A stretch of DNA of 64,000 bases from Flavobacteriales bacterium (GCA_025451235.1 JANWKT010000017.1:291128-355127), one strand, 5' to 3'. Counted from the stretch's first letter, positions 1-8,283 are shown. A program made the numbers and translations. The notes: generated from the letters alone by a model not told the origin.

Positions 1-245
1 AAGAAGAAATAATACTGTCTTAAATAGTCACTCTCTTCTGCCCCTTTAACCTGATACTCCCCATATTTAAAGATAGCATAGCATGTAAACTGAACTCCTT
101 GAACCCCTGCTCTTATTTCATTCTTCCTTACATCAGCATTGGTAATGGTAATCGACTGGTCCTTGTATTCAACCATTTCCTGACCAAAGGCTACGGAAAA
201 AAATCCGGCACAAAAAAAGCCAAGAAGCAGTTTAAACTTTAACAT
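1..245 (-). CDS. Secreted protein of unknown function, 3' part outside window
   Basis: An open frame runs from an ATG at 245 down to base 1 without a stop, so the C-terminus lies outside the window. The first 24 residues form a clear signal peptide (MLKFKLLLGFFCAGFFSVAFGQ, cleaved before or after the Q), so the product is exported. The ATG follows immediately after the TAG stop of the lipoprotein gene upstream (CAG TAG ATG), which implies co-transcription and probably translational coupling. The visible 80 or so residues show no motif I recognise. Confidence 0.75.
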   Translation of the reverse strand, partial: MLKFKLLLGFFCAGFFSVAFGQEMVEYKDQSITITNADVRKNEIRAGVQGVQFTCYAIFKYGEYQVKGAEESDYLRQYYFF

Positions 246-1424
246 CTACTGAAATACGGATTTATATTGATTCACCTTATCGTAAATTGCATTACCAAAA
301 TTTGTACTGGCGCCCATGATCATATCATTATTAAACGGAAAATTTACTGGTTTCTTATTCACCAGGTCCTGCGATGTTTTGCTAAGAGCCCTGCTATCAC
401 CGGTAGCCGTTGCATAGGAATAGTTAAATGAAAAGGTCCCATATATGGCGTCATTCGCATATTTTTTATCCGAATCTATTCCATAAATAACAGTTATTCC
501 GTTCACAGTTGCATCCTTAGTCATGGTAAATTTTCTAACATTGGCGGTAATATCCCTATAAACAGGTTGCTTCAATTTATTCCCAGCTGAATCCGTTTTT
601 ACTGAACCATCCGGATTTTTAATATATTCCCATCCATCTTCAATCTTCTTGGTTTCTACATAACTGGTTTCCGCCACTCTTTCAGGAGAAACAGTTACGG
701 CATTGATCATTACATCCACATAGTAATGATAAGCAAAATTCCCTTGGAAAATATTATGTAATCTTAGCCAGTTAGATTCAAGGTTTGTCCATTTTTTATC
801 CAACGTTTGTTTTACAAAATTTTCGGGTAAACTCACCTGCCCGCTTGGGGCCAATTGCACCAGTACATGGGTTAATCCCATCATAAATGCATTATCAGCT
901 TTTGTTTTCAGATAGGAGTTGCTGTTGTCATATCCATAAGCTTTCATATAATAATCATAAGCAGCACGGGCATTAAAACGCCCCCCTTTGTTCAAGGCCT
1001 CATCTCCCTTATTGGATAGATTTTGAATAGCATTCTGTTTAGCATTGTTCAAAGCAGATCCATAATCTTCAAACTTAAAATCCACATCCGTTTGCGGGTT
1101 GCTTGGTTTTAGCTTTGGAAGCTGCATCACGATGCGTTGCCGGTTATCAAGACGAGTATAAATGATAAACACCTTTTCCCAATCAGGATTTGAACTGGAT
1201 AATTGCCTGTTAAGGTCTTCTTTATCCACTCTATTGGCGATTTCCCAGGAATTGACCAATATGTCGATGGTTTTTTGATCGTCAGGTTTTTTACGAAGCT
1301 TTTTGGCCGCCAATGTAATGGCCGTGTCATAGTCACCTCGTTCATACGATTTTTGAGCAGAATAACAGCCGCTAAGCAGGAGGGTTAAAAACGCTGTAAC
1401 GAAAATGGGTAGTAGTTTTTTCAT
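246..1424 (-). CDS. Lipoprotein with TPR-like N-terminal region
   Basis: The product is 392 residues if translation begins at the ATG at 1424; a TTG three codons upstream also opens the frame but gives a poorer signal sequence. The n-region MKKLLPIF is followed by a hydrophobic core and a lipobox LLSGC, so it should be lipid-anchored. Residues about 25-60 (YERGDYDTAITLAAKKL) resemble a tetratricopeptide helix pair, suggesting a protein-protein scaffold. It is co-transcribed with the secreted protein gene that starts at its stop codon. The function is unknown; a role in envelope assembly is only a guess. Confidence 0.8.
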   Translation of the reverse strand: MKKLLPIFVTAFLTLLLSGCYSAQKSYERGDYDTAITLAAKKLRKKPDDQKTIDILVNSWEIANRVDKEDLNRQLSSSNPDWEKVFIIYTRLDNRQRIVMQLPKLKPSNPQTDVDFKFEDYGSALNNAKQNAIQNLSNKGDEALNKGGRFNARAAYDYYMKAYGYDNSNSYLKTKADNAFMMGLTHVLVQLAPSGQVSLPENFVKQTLDKKWTNLESNWLRLHNIFQGNFAYHYYVDVMINAVTVSPERVAETSYVETKKIEDGWEYIKNPDGSVKTDSAGNKLKQPVYRDITANVRKFTMTKDATVNGITVIYGIDSDKKYANDAIYGTFSFNYSYATATGDSRALSKTSQDLVNKKPVNFPFNNDMIMGASTNFGNAIYDKVNQYKSVFQ

Positions 1425-1513
1425 GATCTGCAAATTTAAGTTTTTTTCTGTTTATACATATTCAAACCCAGTGCCAAACTAGCGGGCATTAGCATTTCAT
1501 TCACAAATCCTAC

Positions 1514-1544
1514 TTGTGTATCCCATAAAAATAGGCTATTTTTG
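1514..1544 (+). promoter_or_regulatory. Bacteroidota promoter of the desaturase gene
   Basis: TTG at 1514-1516, a 20-nt spacer and TATTTTTG at 1537-1544 match the Bacteroidota sigma factor consensus TTG-N(about 19-20)-TAnnTTTG. The start codon at 1561 lies 16 nt downstream of the -7 box. Confidence 0.7.
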
Positions 1545-1560
1545 CACTCATAATTAGTAC

Positions 1561-2646
1561 ATGCTTACAAACGGTCATATTACCCTTACCGATCCAATAT
1601 TCGTTAAAAAAGAAAAATACAATGCCTTTGAACGATTCTGGCTCAAGTACATCAACGATGAAAGGGACCTTCCATTTGTAAGGTTATCCATTAAACTGCT
1701 TTGTATTTTTCCTCCCCTGGCGGTGCTTATCTATTTTCTAAGTATGAATGCCAACACCCCCTGGTATTTATGGTGGGGTGTGGTCGCCATTTATTTATTC
1801 CTTGACTGGGCTATTTTTCTAGGGCCCTTTATCCTCATGTTGCACAATACATCCCATAGATCCTTCTTTAAGCATAAGTACAAAAAGTGGAATAATTTTA
1901 TCCCATGGGTCATCGGACCTTTCTTTGGTGAAACGCCAGAGACCTATTTTGCCCATCATGTAGCCATGCATCACCCTGAAAATAACATGGAAGAAGACCT
2001 TTCAACCACCATGCCTTTTAGGCGAGATTCGGTAAGGGGATTTTTGTTATACTTCTGCACTTTCTTTTTCATAGGTATGGGCCAGTTGATCAACTATCAC
2101 TTAAAGAAGAACCGGAAGCCTATCATGTGGTGGATGGTAATTGGTGAGGCCAGCTTTATTCTTTTATGTGTGGCATTGTCGCTTACACTTAGTTTTAAAG
2201 CAACGTTGGTAGTATTTATTATTCCTTTATTCTTTACAAGGCTAATGATGATGGCAGGAAACTGGGCTCAACATGCCTTTGTGGATGCGCCAACCCCAGG
2301 TAATTGTCATAGAAATAGCATTACCTGCATCAATACCACCTATAACAAAAAAAGCTGGAATGATGGCTATCATATCAGCCATCACCTCCGTCCAAACCGC
2401 CACTGGACGGATCATCCCAAGGAATTTATGGACAATATTGATGCATATATCAAAGAGGACGCCATTGTATTCCATACCATTGACTTTACTACTGTTTGGC
2501 TTTTCCTCATGCTGAAGAAATACAAAACCTTAGCGAAGTACTATGTGATCCTTGATCCAAACGTAAAGATGACCCAGGAAGAGATCATCGCCAAGCTAAA
2601 GCACCGTACCCGTCGTATTGAGGATCGTCAATACGTTACCGCTTAA
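1561..2646 (+). CDS. Membrane fatty acid desaturase family protein
   Basis: A 361-residue integral membrane di-iron enzyme of the FA_desaturase family. All three histidine boxes are present: HNTSH (residues 95-99), HHVAMHH (132-138) and HISHHLRPNRHW near residue 280, with an extra NWAQHAF around 237. Hydrophobic segments flank them at roughly 43-63, 70-93, 155-175 and 190-220, the expected topology. The family inserts a double bond, or sometimes a hydroxyl, into acyl chains using oxygen and an electron donor; the donor and regiospecificity cannot be told from sequence. It has its own promoter and is not in an operon. A link to the polyketide synthase 6 kb away is possible but not supported by spacing. 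Confidence 0.88.
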   Translation: MLTNGHITLTDPIFVKKEKYNAFERFWLKYINDERDLPFVRLSIKLLCIFPPLAVLIYFLSMNANTPWYLWWGVVAIYLFLDWAIFLGPFILMLHNTSHRSFFKHKYKKWNNFIPWVIGPFFGETPETYFAHHVAMHHPENNMEEDLSTTMPFRRDSVRGFLLYFCTFFFIGMGQLINYHLKKNRKPIMWWMVIGEASFILLCVALSLTLSFKATLVVFIIPLFFTRLMMMAGNWAQHAFVDAPTPGNCHRNSITCINTTYNKKSWNDGYHISHHLRPNRHWTDHPKEFMDNIDAYIKEDAIVFHTIDFTTVWLFLMLKKYKTLAKYYVILDPNVKMTQEEIIAKLKHRTRRIEDRQYVTA

Positions 2647-2654
2647 TTATTTTT

Positions 2655-2757
2655 GGGCGCCCAGGCGCTATGTTGCGGGCTCCGCTACGCTTCGGTCCCC
2701 CTCCCCACCATCCAGCACCTATTCCTACGGGCACCAAGCCCTTCACATCGCTGGCGC
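2655..2757. repeat. GC-rich intergenic repeat-like block
   Basis: About 100 bp that are clearly more GC-rich than the AT-rich surroundings, starting GGGCGCCCAGGCGC and ending CATCGCTGGCGC, lie just after the desaturase stop. Any reading frame through it yields low-complexity Gly/Trp/Arg-rich peptide of the kind often called as spurious proteins, so I treat it as non-coding. It resembles the degenerate GC-rich intergenic repeats of Bacteroidota genomes. No second copy lies in this window, so the repeat status is inference. Confidence 0.45.
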
Positions 2758-2840
2758 AATTACAGGTTCCTAAAATACATTTTTGGCTAAGTCTGGACGC
2801 AATATATTGAGTCCTTACCATTCGGTGGATATAGATTTAC

Positions 2841-3494
2841 TTACCTCACAATCTTAAAACCAATATACCCGTTACCAGTAGCCATATAGATCCTTAACCA
2901 AATCGGCAACATCATTTCAGTGCCTCTGGCCGTAGTTATATCCCCCAGGTCAATAATATCCTTCCACCCAAACTGCTTCAGCAACTCATTTACTTCAGCT
3001 TTGGCATCGGCATTATTGCCACTCATAAACATGGTGGGGTCACCACCGCTTTTGGTGGCACTTACCATTACTTCACAGTTCACAATATTCAGGGACTTTA
3101 CAATATTGGCTTCAGGTACTAGTTTTTGAATTTCCTCCCCAAGCGAATTTGTATTAGTATATTGAGGGGTTAGAAACGGAGGCATTCCGTTTGAAAAATC
3201 AAGAGGATTGCTGATGTCAATCACCGTTTTACCTTTAAGATGGTTTGATCCAACCATTTTAAAAACTTCCAGCGTAATTTCGCCTTTCGTACAATTAAAA
3301 ATAATATCTCCGAATTGAGCAGCGTCCTCAAAAGTTCCTGCCGAAGCTTTTGGCCCATTTGCTTTTACCCAGTCAGCCGCTTTTTCATTGTTGGAGGTGC
3401 GGCTACCCATTTTTACCTCATATCCCAATTGGATCAGCTTGGCCCCAATGGTTTTACCTACCGATCCTGTTCCAAAAATTCCTATTTTCTTCAT
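2841..3494 (-). CDS. NAD(P)-binding F420-oxidoreductase-like protein
   Basis: A 217-residue protein with an N-terminal Rossmann motif IGIFGTGSVGKTIG (GxGxxG at residues 8-13) followed by SRTSN, the pattern of the NADP oxidoreductase/coenzyme F420-dependent family (PF03807). The length fits the stand-alone family. Members reduce diverse substrates with NADPH; the 'F420' name does not imply that this organism makes F420. It is the last gene of a tight operon, 3 nt after the SDR gene, divergent from an HxlR regulator. A protective role in detoxifying reactive carbonyls or quinones is inference from that context. Confidence 0.8.
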   Translation of the reverse strand: MKKIGIFGTGSVGKTIGAKLIQLGYEVKMGSRTSNNEKAADWVKANGPKASAGTFEDAAQFGDIIFNCTKGEITLEVFKMVGSNHLKGKTVIDISNPLDFSNGMPPFLTPQYTNTNSLGEEIQKLVPEANIVKSLNIVNCEVMVSATKSGGDPTMFMSGNNADAKAEVNELLKQFGWKDIIDLGDITTARGTEMMLPIWLRIYMATGNGYIGFKIVR

Positions 3495-3497
3495 GCC

Positions 3498-4322
3498 TTA
3501 TTTATTTGCTAATTCAGTACTGAGATTCCACAATTTCTCCTGCATGGCTGCATCATGCGAATAAGCCGATGATTTTTTCTCCTTTTGTTTAAAGTCGAAG
3601 AACTTTCCGCTAATACCATTGTATTTTTCCGAGGTAGCCAGCTCAGTCAGCGCATGGGCGGCTTTATCTGGCTTGGTACTCATCATATTTACAATGAGCT
3701 TCAACGGCCCTTTCATTTCTTTTACCAGATCTGATTTTACCAGACCCGGATGAAACGTATTCGTGGTTACTTTGGTGCCTTCGAGTTTTTTGGCCAGCAT
3801 ATAATTGGTCATCAGGTTCATCATTTTGGAGCCCCCGAATGAATACATAGAAGAATACTTTTTCTCTCCTTGCAAATCATCAAAGTTCAGTTTTGTGGTG
3901 GATGGAGCTGCTACCGTTACAATTCTTGACGGCTCGCTTTTTTTAAGCAGGTCGAGCAATTCATTGGTTAATACAAATGGCCCCATATGATTAGTGGCAA
4001 ACATCATTTCCAGTCCATCTTTCGACAGTTCGCGGTTTGCACGAAAAATAGCTGAAATATTCACCAAGGCATCCAGATGATTATATTTTTGTTTGAATTC
4101 GTTGGCCACCTTTTTAATACTGGCAATATGCGAAAGGTCAGCCACCATGATGTCAATATCCTTATTGCCGCTTGCTTTAATGAGTTCAGCTTGCAATGCT
4201 TCCAATTTTTGCTGGTTCCTTGCCAGCAATACTAAATGGTGTTTGCCTTTGGCAAGTTCCTGGGCTGTGGCTCCACCAATAGCTCCTGTAACTCCAGTTA
4301 TAAGAATTGTTTTTTTGCTCAT
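3498..4322 (-). CDS. Short-chain dehydrogenase-like protein with altered active site
   Basis: 274 residues of the classical SDR fold, closest in pattern to retinol-dehydrogenase-like members. The cofactor motif TGVTGAIGG is at residues 9-17, ADLS at 61-64 and NHMGPF at 111-116. However, the segment aligned with VSS reads VAA (137-139) and the segment aligned with YxxxK reads FGGSK (162-166), so the usual catalytic Ser and Tyr look replaced while Lys166 remains. The NNAG signature is also NISA. Tyr160 or Ser141 might substitute. It is the middle gene of a three-gene operon with gaps of 7 and 3 nt. Confidence 0.82.
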   Translation of the reverse strand: MSKKTILITGVTGAIGGATAQELAKGKHHLVLLARNQQKLEALQAELIKASGNKDIDIMVADLSHIASIKKVANEFKQKYNHLDALVNISAIFRANRELSKDGLEMMFATNHMGPFVLTNELLDLLKKSEPSRIVTVAAPSTTKLNFDDLQGEKKYSSMYSFGGSKMMNLMTNYMLAKKLEGTKVTTNTFHPGLVKSDLVKEMKGPLKLIVNMMSTKPDKAAHALTELATSEKYNGISGKFFDFKQKEKKSSAYSHDAAMQEKLWNLSTELANK

Positions 4323-4329
4323 AATTTGT

Positions 4330-4716
4330 CTATTTTTTATATGATTGAATGATTTGGGAAATCTCGGGGAACAATAAATAAGCTCTTATACTTACAATAA
4401 TAACCATTAAACTTAAACCCATGGTAAAATATGATTTCAAAAATGGGAAGATCATTCCGCAATAAACCAACATTGCTATGGCTATAATGCTGGATATCAA
4501 TGGCCCATATTGAATCTTCTGAAGCATCATCCAATAGCACACAAAGAGAATGATCCCTGAAAAGATAAGTACATGACCATCCATTAATAAGCGCAGAAGA
4601 TCACGGCTATAAGGACCTTTATGGGCTTTGATCACAAAAAAATCATGCAAGATCCCGCTTACCAGATACCAAATGCCAACACCCAGTATCCAATGTGTGG
4701 AGAATAATATATTCAT
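4330..4716 (-). CDS. Small integral membrane protein, unknown function
   Basis: A 128-residue protein with four predicted hydrophobic spans (about 6-26, 50-68, 76-94 and 97-115) and few charged residues. It is the first gene of the HxlR-divergent operon, 7 nt before the SDR gene. I do not recognise the family; small four-helix membrane proteins often sit beside SDR genes in Bacteroidota. The start is the ATG at 4716, placed about 35 nt downstream of a good -7 box on the minus strand. Confidence 0.75.
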   Translation of the reverse strand: MNILFSTHWILGVGIWYLVSGILHDFFVIKAHKGPYSRDLLRLLMDGHVLIFSGIILFVCYWMMLQKIQYGPLISSIIAIAMLVYCGMIFPFLKSYFTMGLSLMVIIVSIRAYLLFPEISQIIQSYKK

Positions 4717-4747
4717 ATCTTTTTTATATTTACTATCAAAAATATAG

Positions 4748-4778
4748 TTGCAAACCTAAGTATAGTTTGCTACCTTTG
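4748..4778 (+). promoter_or_regulatory. Plus-strand promoter of the HxlR regulator
   Basis: TTG at 4748-4750, a 20-nt spacer and TACCTTTG at 4771-4778. GCAAAC (4750-4755) and GTTTGC (4765-4770) form an inverted repeat with a 9-nt spacer inside this promoter, a plausible regulator site shared by both divergent promoters. Confidence 0.68.
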
Positions 4779-4781
4779 CAA
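4751..4781 (-). promoter_or_regulatory. Minus-strand promoter of the SDR operon
   Basis: Read on the minus strand, TTG at 4781-4779, a 20-nt spacer and TAGGTTTG at 4758-4751 match TTG-N20-TAnnTTTG. It overlaps almost completely with the plus-strand promoter of the HxlR gene, so one bound regulator or polymerase would affect both directions. Confidence 0.68.
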
Positions 4782-4784
4782 TAC

Positions 4785-4800
4785 CTGTCAAACTTGACAG
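4785..4800. promoter_or_regulatory. Candidate operator dyad at the HxlR start site
   Basis: CTGTCAA-AC-TTGACAG is an inverted repeat with perfect 7-bp arms. It begins 7 nt after the -7 box, where transcription of the HxlR gene should begin, so a bound repressor would block initiation. Autoregulation by the HxlR protein is the simplest reading. Confidence 0.5.
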
Positions 4801-4834
4801 TATGGCTTTTTTTCAATTTATTAAGAAATGAAGG

Positions 4835-5209
4835 ATGATCATTAAAGGAAAAGAATATGCATTTAAAATGGATGGTAAGCTATACCATTGCGCTATGGAT
4901 GTAACCATGGACTATATTGGAGGTAAATGGAAAACGGTGGTATTATGGTATTTGCGAAACAAGACCATGCGTTTTGGGGAATTGAAAAAACAAATCCCGG
5001 AGATCACAGAGAAAATGCTGAGCATCCAATTAAAAGCCCTGGAAGACGATGGAGTGATCCAAAGGAAAGTATTTGCCGAAGTGCCCTTAAGGGTAGAATA
5101 TTCATTAACCGAATTTGGAAGGAGCTTAATTCCAGTATTAGAAGCAATTGCCAAATGGGGCAGAACATTGGGCGAAACGGAAGGGAAATTGGTGGAGGTA
5201 AAGAAGTAG
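4835..5209 (+). CDS. HxlR-family winged-helix transcriptional regulator
   Basis: A 124-residue protein with the HxlR core: CAMDVTMDYIGGKWKTVVLW, MRFGELKKQIPEITEKMLS (recognition helix region), LKALEDDGVIQRKVF, and VEYSLTEFG in the wing. The N-terminal Cys of HCAMD sits where redox- or aldehyde-sensing HxlR proteins (HypR, YodB types) carry their sensing thiol. It is divergent from the operon at 2841-4716, the usual layout for a regulator of its own detoxification genes. The inducer is unknown. Confidence 0.88.
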   Translation: MIIKGKEYAFKMDGKLYHCAMDVTMDYIGGKWKTVVLWYLRNKTMRFGELKKQIPEITEKMLSIQLKALEDDGVIQRKVFAEVPLRVEYSLTEFGRSLIPVLEAIAKWGRTLGETEGKLVEVKK

Positions 5210-5252
5210 AAAATGTACCCATTAAAAACGTTCTATATTTTTTGCGATTTGG

Positions 5253-5867
5253 TTATTTCGGCTTTTTATAAAAGTGCCAGGTTCTGGGCTTTTTAATACC
5301 GCGACTGGTTCTGAAAACAGTTTTTACGGTATGCTCTTTACCATACCGATCGAAATAATATACCTCAAAATGTAAATGAGGACCGCTTGAAAAGCCCGTG
5401 CTACCTACTTTACCAATGGGCTGACCTGCTTTTATGGTATCTCCTTCCTTCACCATTACACTATTGTATTCCATATGCCAGTAGGCGGCTGAGGTGCTGT
5501 CATCATGCTTGATGATCACATAATTTCCATCACTGATAAATTTATAGGAGGCTCCCCCTTTTTGAGAATCCGACCGGGTACTTTGTACAATTCCGTCCCT
5601 TGCAGCGCAGATAACCTCACCTCTACGCATTAAAAAATCAAGTGCATTCGATTTTTGATGACTCCACCAGCCGTTATAGCCTTGCACGATGGATACATTC
5701 TTACCGGAAATATAGGGAAGTTCATAGACCACCATTTTTACCTTCTCGTTTTTTGTACTGTCAAGTACCTCTGTGCCTGCCTTTCCTAGCTGGCTATAGG
5801 CCGAAACAGCCGTTGAACATAAAGCAACGGCTATGCTGAGCGTGGAATAGTGAAAAATCCTTTTCAT
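5253..5867 (-). CDS. Secreted M23 (LytM) metallopeptidase
   Basis: 204 residues with a signal peptide (cleavage near AYSQ, about residue 25) and an M23 domain: SHQKSNALDF and HLHFE supply zinc ligands, with YWHMEY as the active-site helper. GDTIKAGQPIGKVGSTG is the family turn signature. These enzymes cut peptidoglycan cross-bridges or act as amidase activators in the periplasm. No coiled coil or LysM domain is present, so it is a minimal single-domain enzyme. It is convergent with the HxlR gene and has no operon partner. Confidence 0.88.
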   Translation of the reverse strand: MKRIFHYSTLSIAVALCSTAVSAYSQLGKAGTEVLDSTKNEKVKMVVYELPYISGKNVSIVQGYNGWWSHQKSNALDFLMRRGEVICAARDGIVQSTRSDSQKGGASYKFISDGNYVIIKHDDSTSAAYWHMEYNSVMVKEGDTIKAGQPIGKVGSTGFSSGPHLHFEVYYFDRYGKEHTVKTVFRTSRGIKKPRTWHFYKKPK

Positions 5868-6001
5868 GATTTAATCTGTAACGAAAGATACGAAATTTTG
5901 TTATGGGATCAAAGCGCTAATGAAGACACCCTGTTGTTTTTCCATGGTGAAATGATTAATCTTTTTATAATTTTGGGACTTAACTTAAAAACTAACTATA
6001 T

Positions 6002-6583
6002 ATGATACGAAAAATTTCACTGATGATCATGGGCTTAAGCCTGGCCCTGTTTTTGAATTCTTGTGGTGGAGACCCTACAAAATCGAAAGAATATGTGGCC
6101 TTAAAAGCTGAATTGGATAAAATCAAATCACAGGACAGTTTGGAAGCTGCTAACATTGCCTCGTACAAAAAATTGAATGATGATTTTTGTGCCGGAAAGA
6201 GAGAAGATTTTCTCGCGGGTATTGCTGATAATTACGTGGACCATAATCCTGATACAATGTTAACCAAAAAACAGGGAAAAGAGGCTTGTGCAGAAGGGTT
6301 TGATGGGGTGAATGGATCGAATTCCGAAATGAAAGTGAATTATCCACATATGTATGCCGAAGGTGATTACGTATTTGCGCATACAAGTATGAGTGGAAAA
6401 ATGAGTGGTTCAATGGGACCTGGTTTGCCTACCATTAATGGCTCATATACTGACGTGGACTTTTTTGAAGTGATTAGATATGAGAACGGAAAATGTGCTG
6501 AGCGTTGGGGGCTAATGGATGTAAACAAAATGATGGCTCAAATTGCTGCCGGCAATACAGCCACAACAGAACAACCTAAATAA
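6002..6583 (+). CDS. SnoaL/NTF2-like lipoprotein
   Basis: A 193-residue lipoprotein: MIRKISLMIMGLSLALFLNSC gives a lipobox LNSC. The mature domain has the SnoaL-like pattern with a helical start (LNDDFCAGKREDFLAGIADNYVDHNPD), then strands ending DVDFFEVIRYENGKCAERWGLMD. These cone-shaped alpha+beta barrels bind small hydrophobic ligands or act as cyclases or isomerases. No catalytic assignment is possible. A TAATTTTG -7 box lies at 5968-5975, but no good TTG is at the usual distance. A strong hairpin follows the gene. Confidence 0.78.
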   Translation: MIRKISLMIMGLSLALFLNSCGGDPTKSKEYVALKAELDKIKSQDSLEAANIASYKKLNDDFCAGKREDFLAGIADNYVDHNPDTMLTKKQGKEACAEGFDGVNGSNSEMKVNYPHMYAEGDYVFAHTSMSGKMSGSMGPGLPTINGSYTDVDFFEVIRYENGKCAERWGLMDVNKMMAQIAAGNTATTEQPK

Positions 6584-6594
6584 AAAAGAACCCA

Positions 6595-6612
6595 TCCCGA
6601 TTTCTATCGGGA
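6595..6612. repeat. TCCCGAT-ATCGGGA dyad
   Basis: TCCCGAT (6595-6601), a 4-nt loop and ATCGGGA (6606-6612) form a 7-bp hairpin directly after the SnoaL-like gene. It belongs to a family of similar dyads elsewhere in the window (34823, 39340 and 56866). Confidence 0.5.
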
Positions 6613-6623
6613 CACTACTCTGC

Positions 6624-6669
6624 AAGAAACAAGAGCCAAGACTAACAGCAATCTTGGCTCTTGCTTCTT
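6624..6669. terminator. Bidirectional hairpin terminator between convergent genes
   Basis: Arms at 6624-6641 and 6652-6669 pair over 18 bp with one mismatch around a 10-nt loop; the arm core is AAGAGCCAAGA/TCTTGGCTCTT. It lies between the convergent genes ending at 6583 and 6685. A third, unpaired copy of ATCTTGGCTCT begins at 6672, suggesting slippage or partial duplication. Confidence 0.7.
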
Positions 6670-6684
6670 AAATCTTGGCTCTAA

Positions 6685-8109
6685 TTATTTGGAATTTTCA
6701 ATAAGCATTTTCTTCTTTTCCATTTCGCACGGACCTGTTTCAAAGCTTAAATGATCAAGCTTTTGAATGGCTGACCAGCCTTTATGCACATTTACAAAAT
6801 GAGTAAATCCATGCTTTTTAAGCATGCTTGCAGCTATCATGCTTCTATAGCCTCCGGCACAATGTATAATATAAGAGGTGTTTTTATCCAATTCATCCAG
6901 GTTTTCCTCCAGGATTTGAAGGTGCAAGGTCTTAGCCCCTTTAATATGACCTGTTTCAAACTCTCCAGGCTTACGTACATCCAATACTTTCCATCCTTTG
7001 TCCATATAGGTCCGGATCTCTTCGGGCTCAATAGAGGTAATGGCTGCGATTTCCTGGTTGGCCTGGATCCAGGTCGAGAAACCGCCTTGTAAATAACCAG
7101 TTATATTTTCGATACCCACGCGGGCTAAACGGGTGATCACTTCATTTTCTTTTCCAGGATCCGTAATTAAAACCAGTGGCTTTTTATAGTCTAGCACGGT
7201 AGCTGCCCAAATGGCGAACTGACCATTGGTCCCAATATTGATCGAATTAGGAATATGGGCTTTTTCAAATTCATCTGCGATCCTGGTATCCAATATAACC
7301 GCACCTGATTGGATCTGCGTTTTAAAATCTTCTAACGACAACGACCTATTTGTCTTCACAAATACATCTTCCAGGTTATCATAACCATTTTTGTTGATGC
7401 TTGCAGCAATAGCAAAATAAGATGGGGCAGGTACAATCCCTTCTGTGATGGTTTTCACAAAAACCTCCTTGGTCATGGGTTGTAGCGCATAATTCCCCTT
7501 CTTTTGCTCCCCAAGCTGGGTAAAGGTCTCTTTGCCGATATTTTTACCACAGGCGGAGCCGGGTCCATGGCCTGGATAAACCATTACATCGTCCTCTAGG
7601 GGCATGATCTTTTGCTGAATGGAATCATAGAGCATAGCGGCCAGATCCTGAGAAGTAATATTTTGAGCAATAGCCAGATCGGGCCTTCCTACATCCCCTA
7701 TAAACAGTGTATCTCCGGTAAAGATGGCATGATTTTTGCCTTTCTCGTCGACTAGTAAAAACGTGGTGGATTCTGGGGTATGCCCAGGAGTATGTAAGAC
7801 CACAAAATGAATATTACCGATCTTTATATGTTCACCATCTGCAGCTGAGTGAATAGGAAAAGAAGTTCTGGCATCAGGCCCAAATAAAATGATTGCTCCT
7901 GTTTTTTTAGCCAACTCTAAATGTCCTGAAATAAAATCAGCGTGGAAGTGAGTTTCAAATATATATTTGATGGTTGAACCTCGTTCTTTGGCTAATTCAA
8001 TGTATTGATCAGGTTCTCTTATTGGGTCAATGATGACCGCTTCGGCATGATCATCGATATAGTAAGAGGCCTCTGAGAGGCATTGAGTATATATCTGCTT
8101 AATATACAT
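6685..8109 (-). CDS. CstB-like persulfide dioxygenase with two rhodanese domains
   Basis: 474 residues. Residues 1-245 are a metallo-beta-lactamase domain of the ETHE1/persulfide dioxygenase type: HFHADF (54-59), HTPGHTPES and GDTLFIGDVGRPDL hold the mononuclear iron ligands. Two rhodanese domains follow. The first (about 260-350) lacks the loop Cys (ITDPGKE instead), while the second (about 365-455) keeps it in HCAGGYRS. This inactive-then-active rhodanese order is that of CstB. It would oxidise low-molecular-weight persulfides to sulfite and combine sulfite with persulfide to give thiosulfate. A TACCTTTG -7 box is at 8147-8140 on the minus strand. Confidence 0.88.
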   Translation of the reverse strand: MYIKQIYTQCLSEASYYIDDHAEAVIIDPIREPDQYIELAKERGSTIKYIFETHFHADFISGHLELAKKTGAIILFGPDARTSFPIHSAADGEHIKIGNIHFVVLHTPGHTPESTTFLLVDEKGKNHAIFTGDTLFIGDVGRPDLAIAQNITSQDLAAMLYDSIQQKIMPLEDDVMVYPGHGPGSACGKNIGKETFTQLGEQKKGNYALQPMTKEVFVKTITEGIVPAPSYFAIAASINKNGYDNLEDVFVKTNRSLSLEDFKTQIQSGAVILDTRIADEFEKAHIPNSINIGTNGQFAIWAATVLDYKKPLVLITDPGKENEVITRLARVGIENITGYLQGGFSTWIQANQEIAAITSIEPEEIRTYMDKGWKVLDVRKPGEFETGHIKGAKTLHLQILEENLDELDKNTSYIIHCAGGYRSMIAASMLKKHGFTHFVNVHKGWSAIQKLDHLSFETGPCEMEKKKMLIENSK

Positions 8110-8283
8110 AGTGATTTTTTGTTTGATTGAATAACTTTACAAAGGTATACTCTAATCTTCTAATCTACTACGTATATTAGGAAATATTTAACGTAATAAG
8201 ATATACAGCAGATATCATATTGATTTTGAAGGGCTCAGGGGAGTTTAACATGCTAAAAGTTAAACCATTAGGCCTTCGAGGAC

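Noticed and set aside
1431..1438. TAAATTTG box 6 nt before the lipoprotein ATG, suggesting a leaderless transcript
   Set aside because: No TTG at 20 nt upstream; similar boxes close to tyrS and the T9SS gene at 37877 also lack it, so leaderless transcription is not supported.
2636..2821. Open frame across the GC-rich block
   Set aside because: Low-complexity Gly/Trp/Arg-rich peptide in a repeat-like stretch with no ribosome site; treated as spurious.
8150..8185. CTAAT/ATTAG repeats upstream of the persulfide dioxygenase gene as a persulfide-repressor operator
   Set aside because: AT-rich short repeats, no regulator gene nearby; insufficient evidence.
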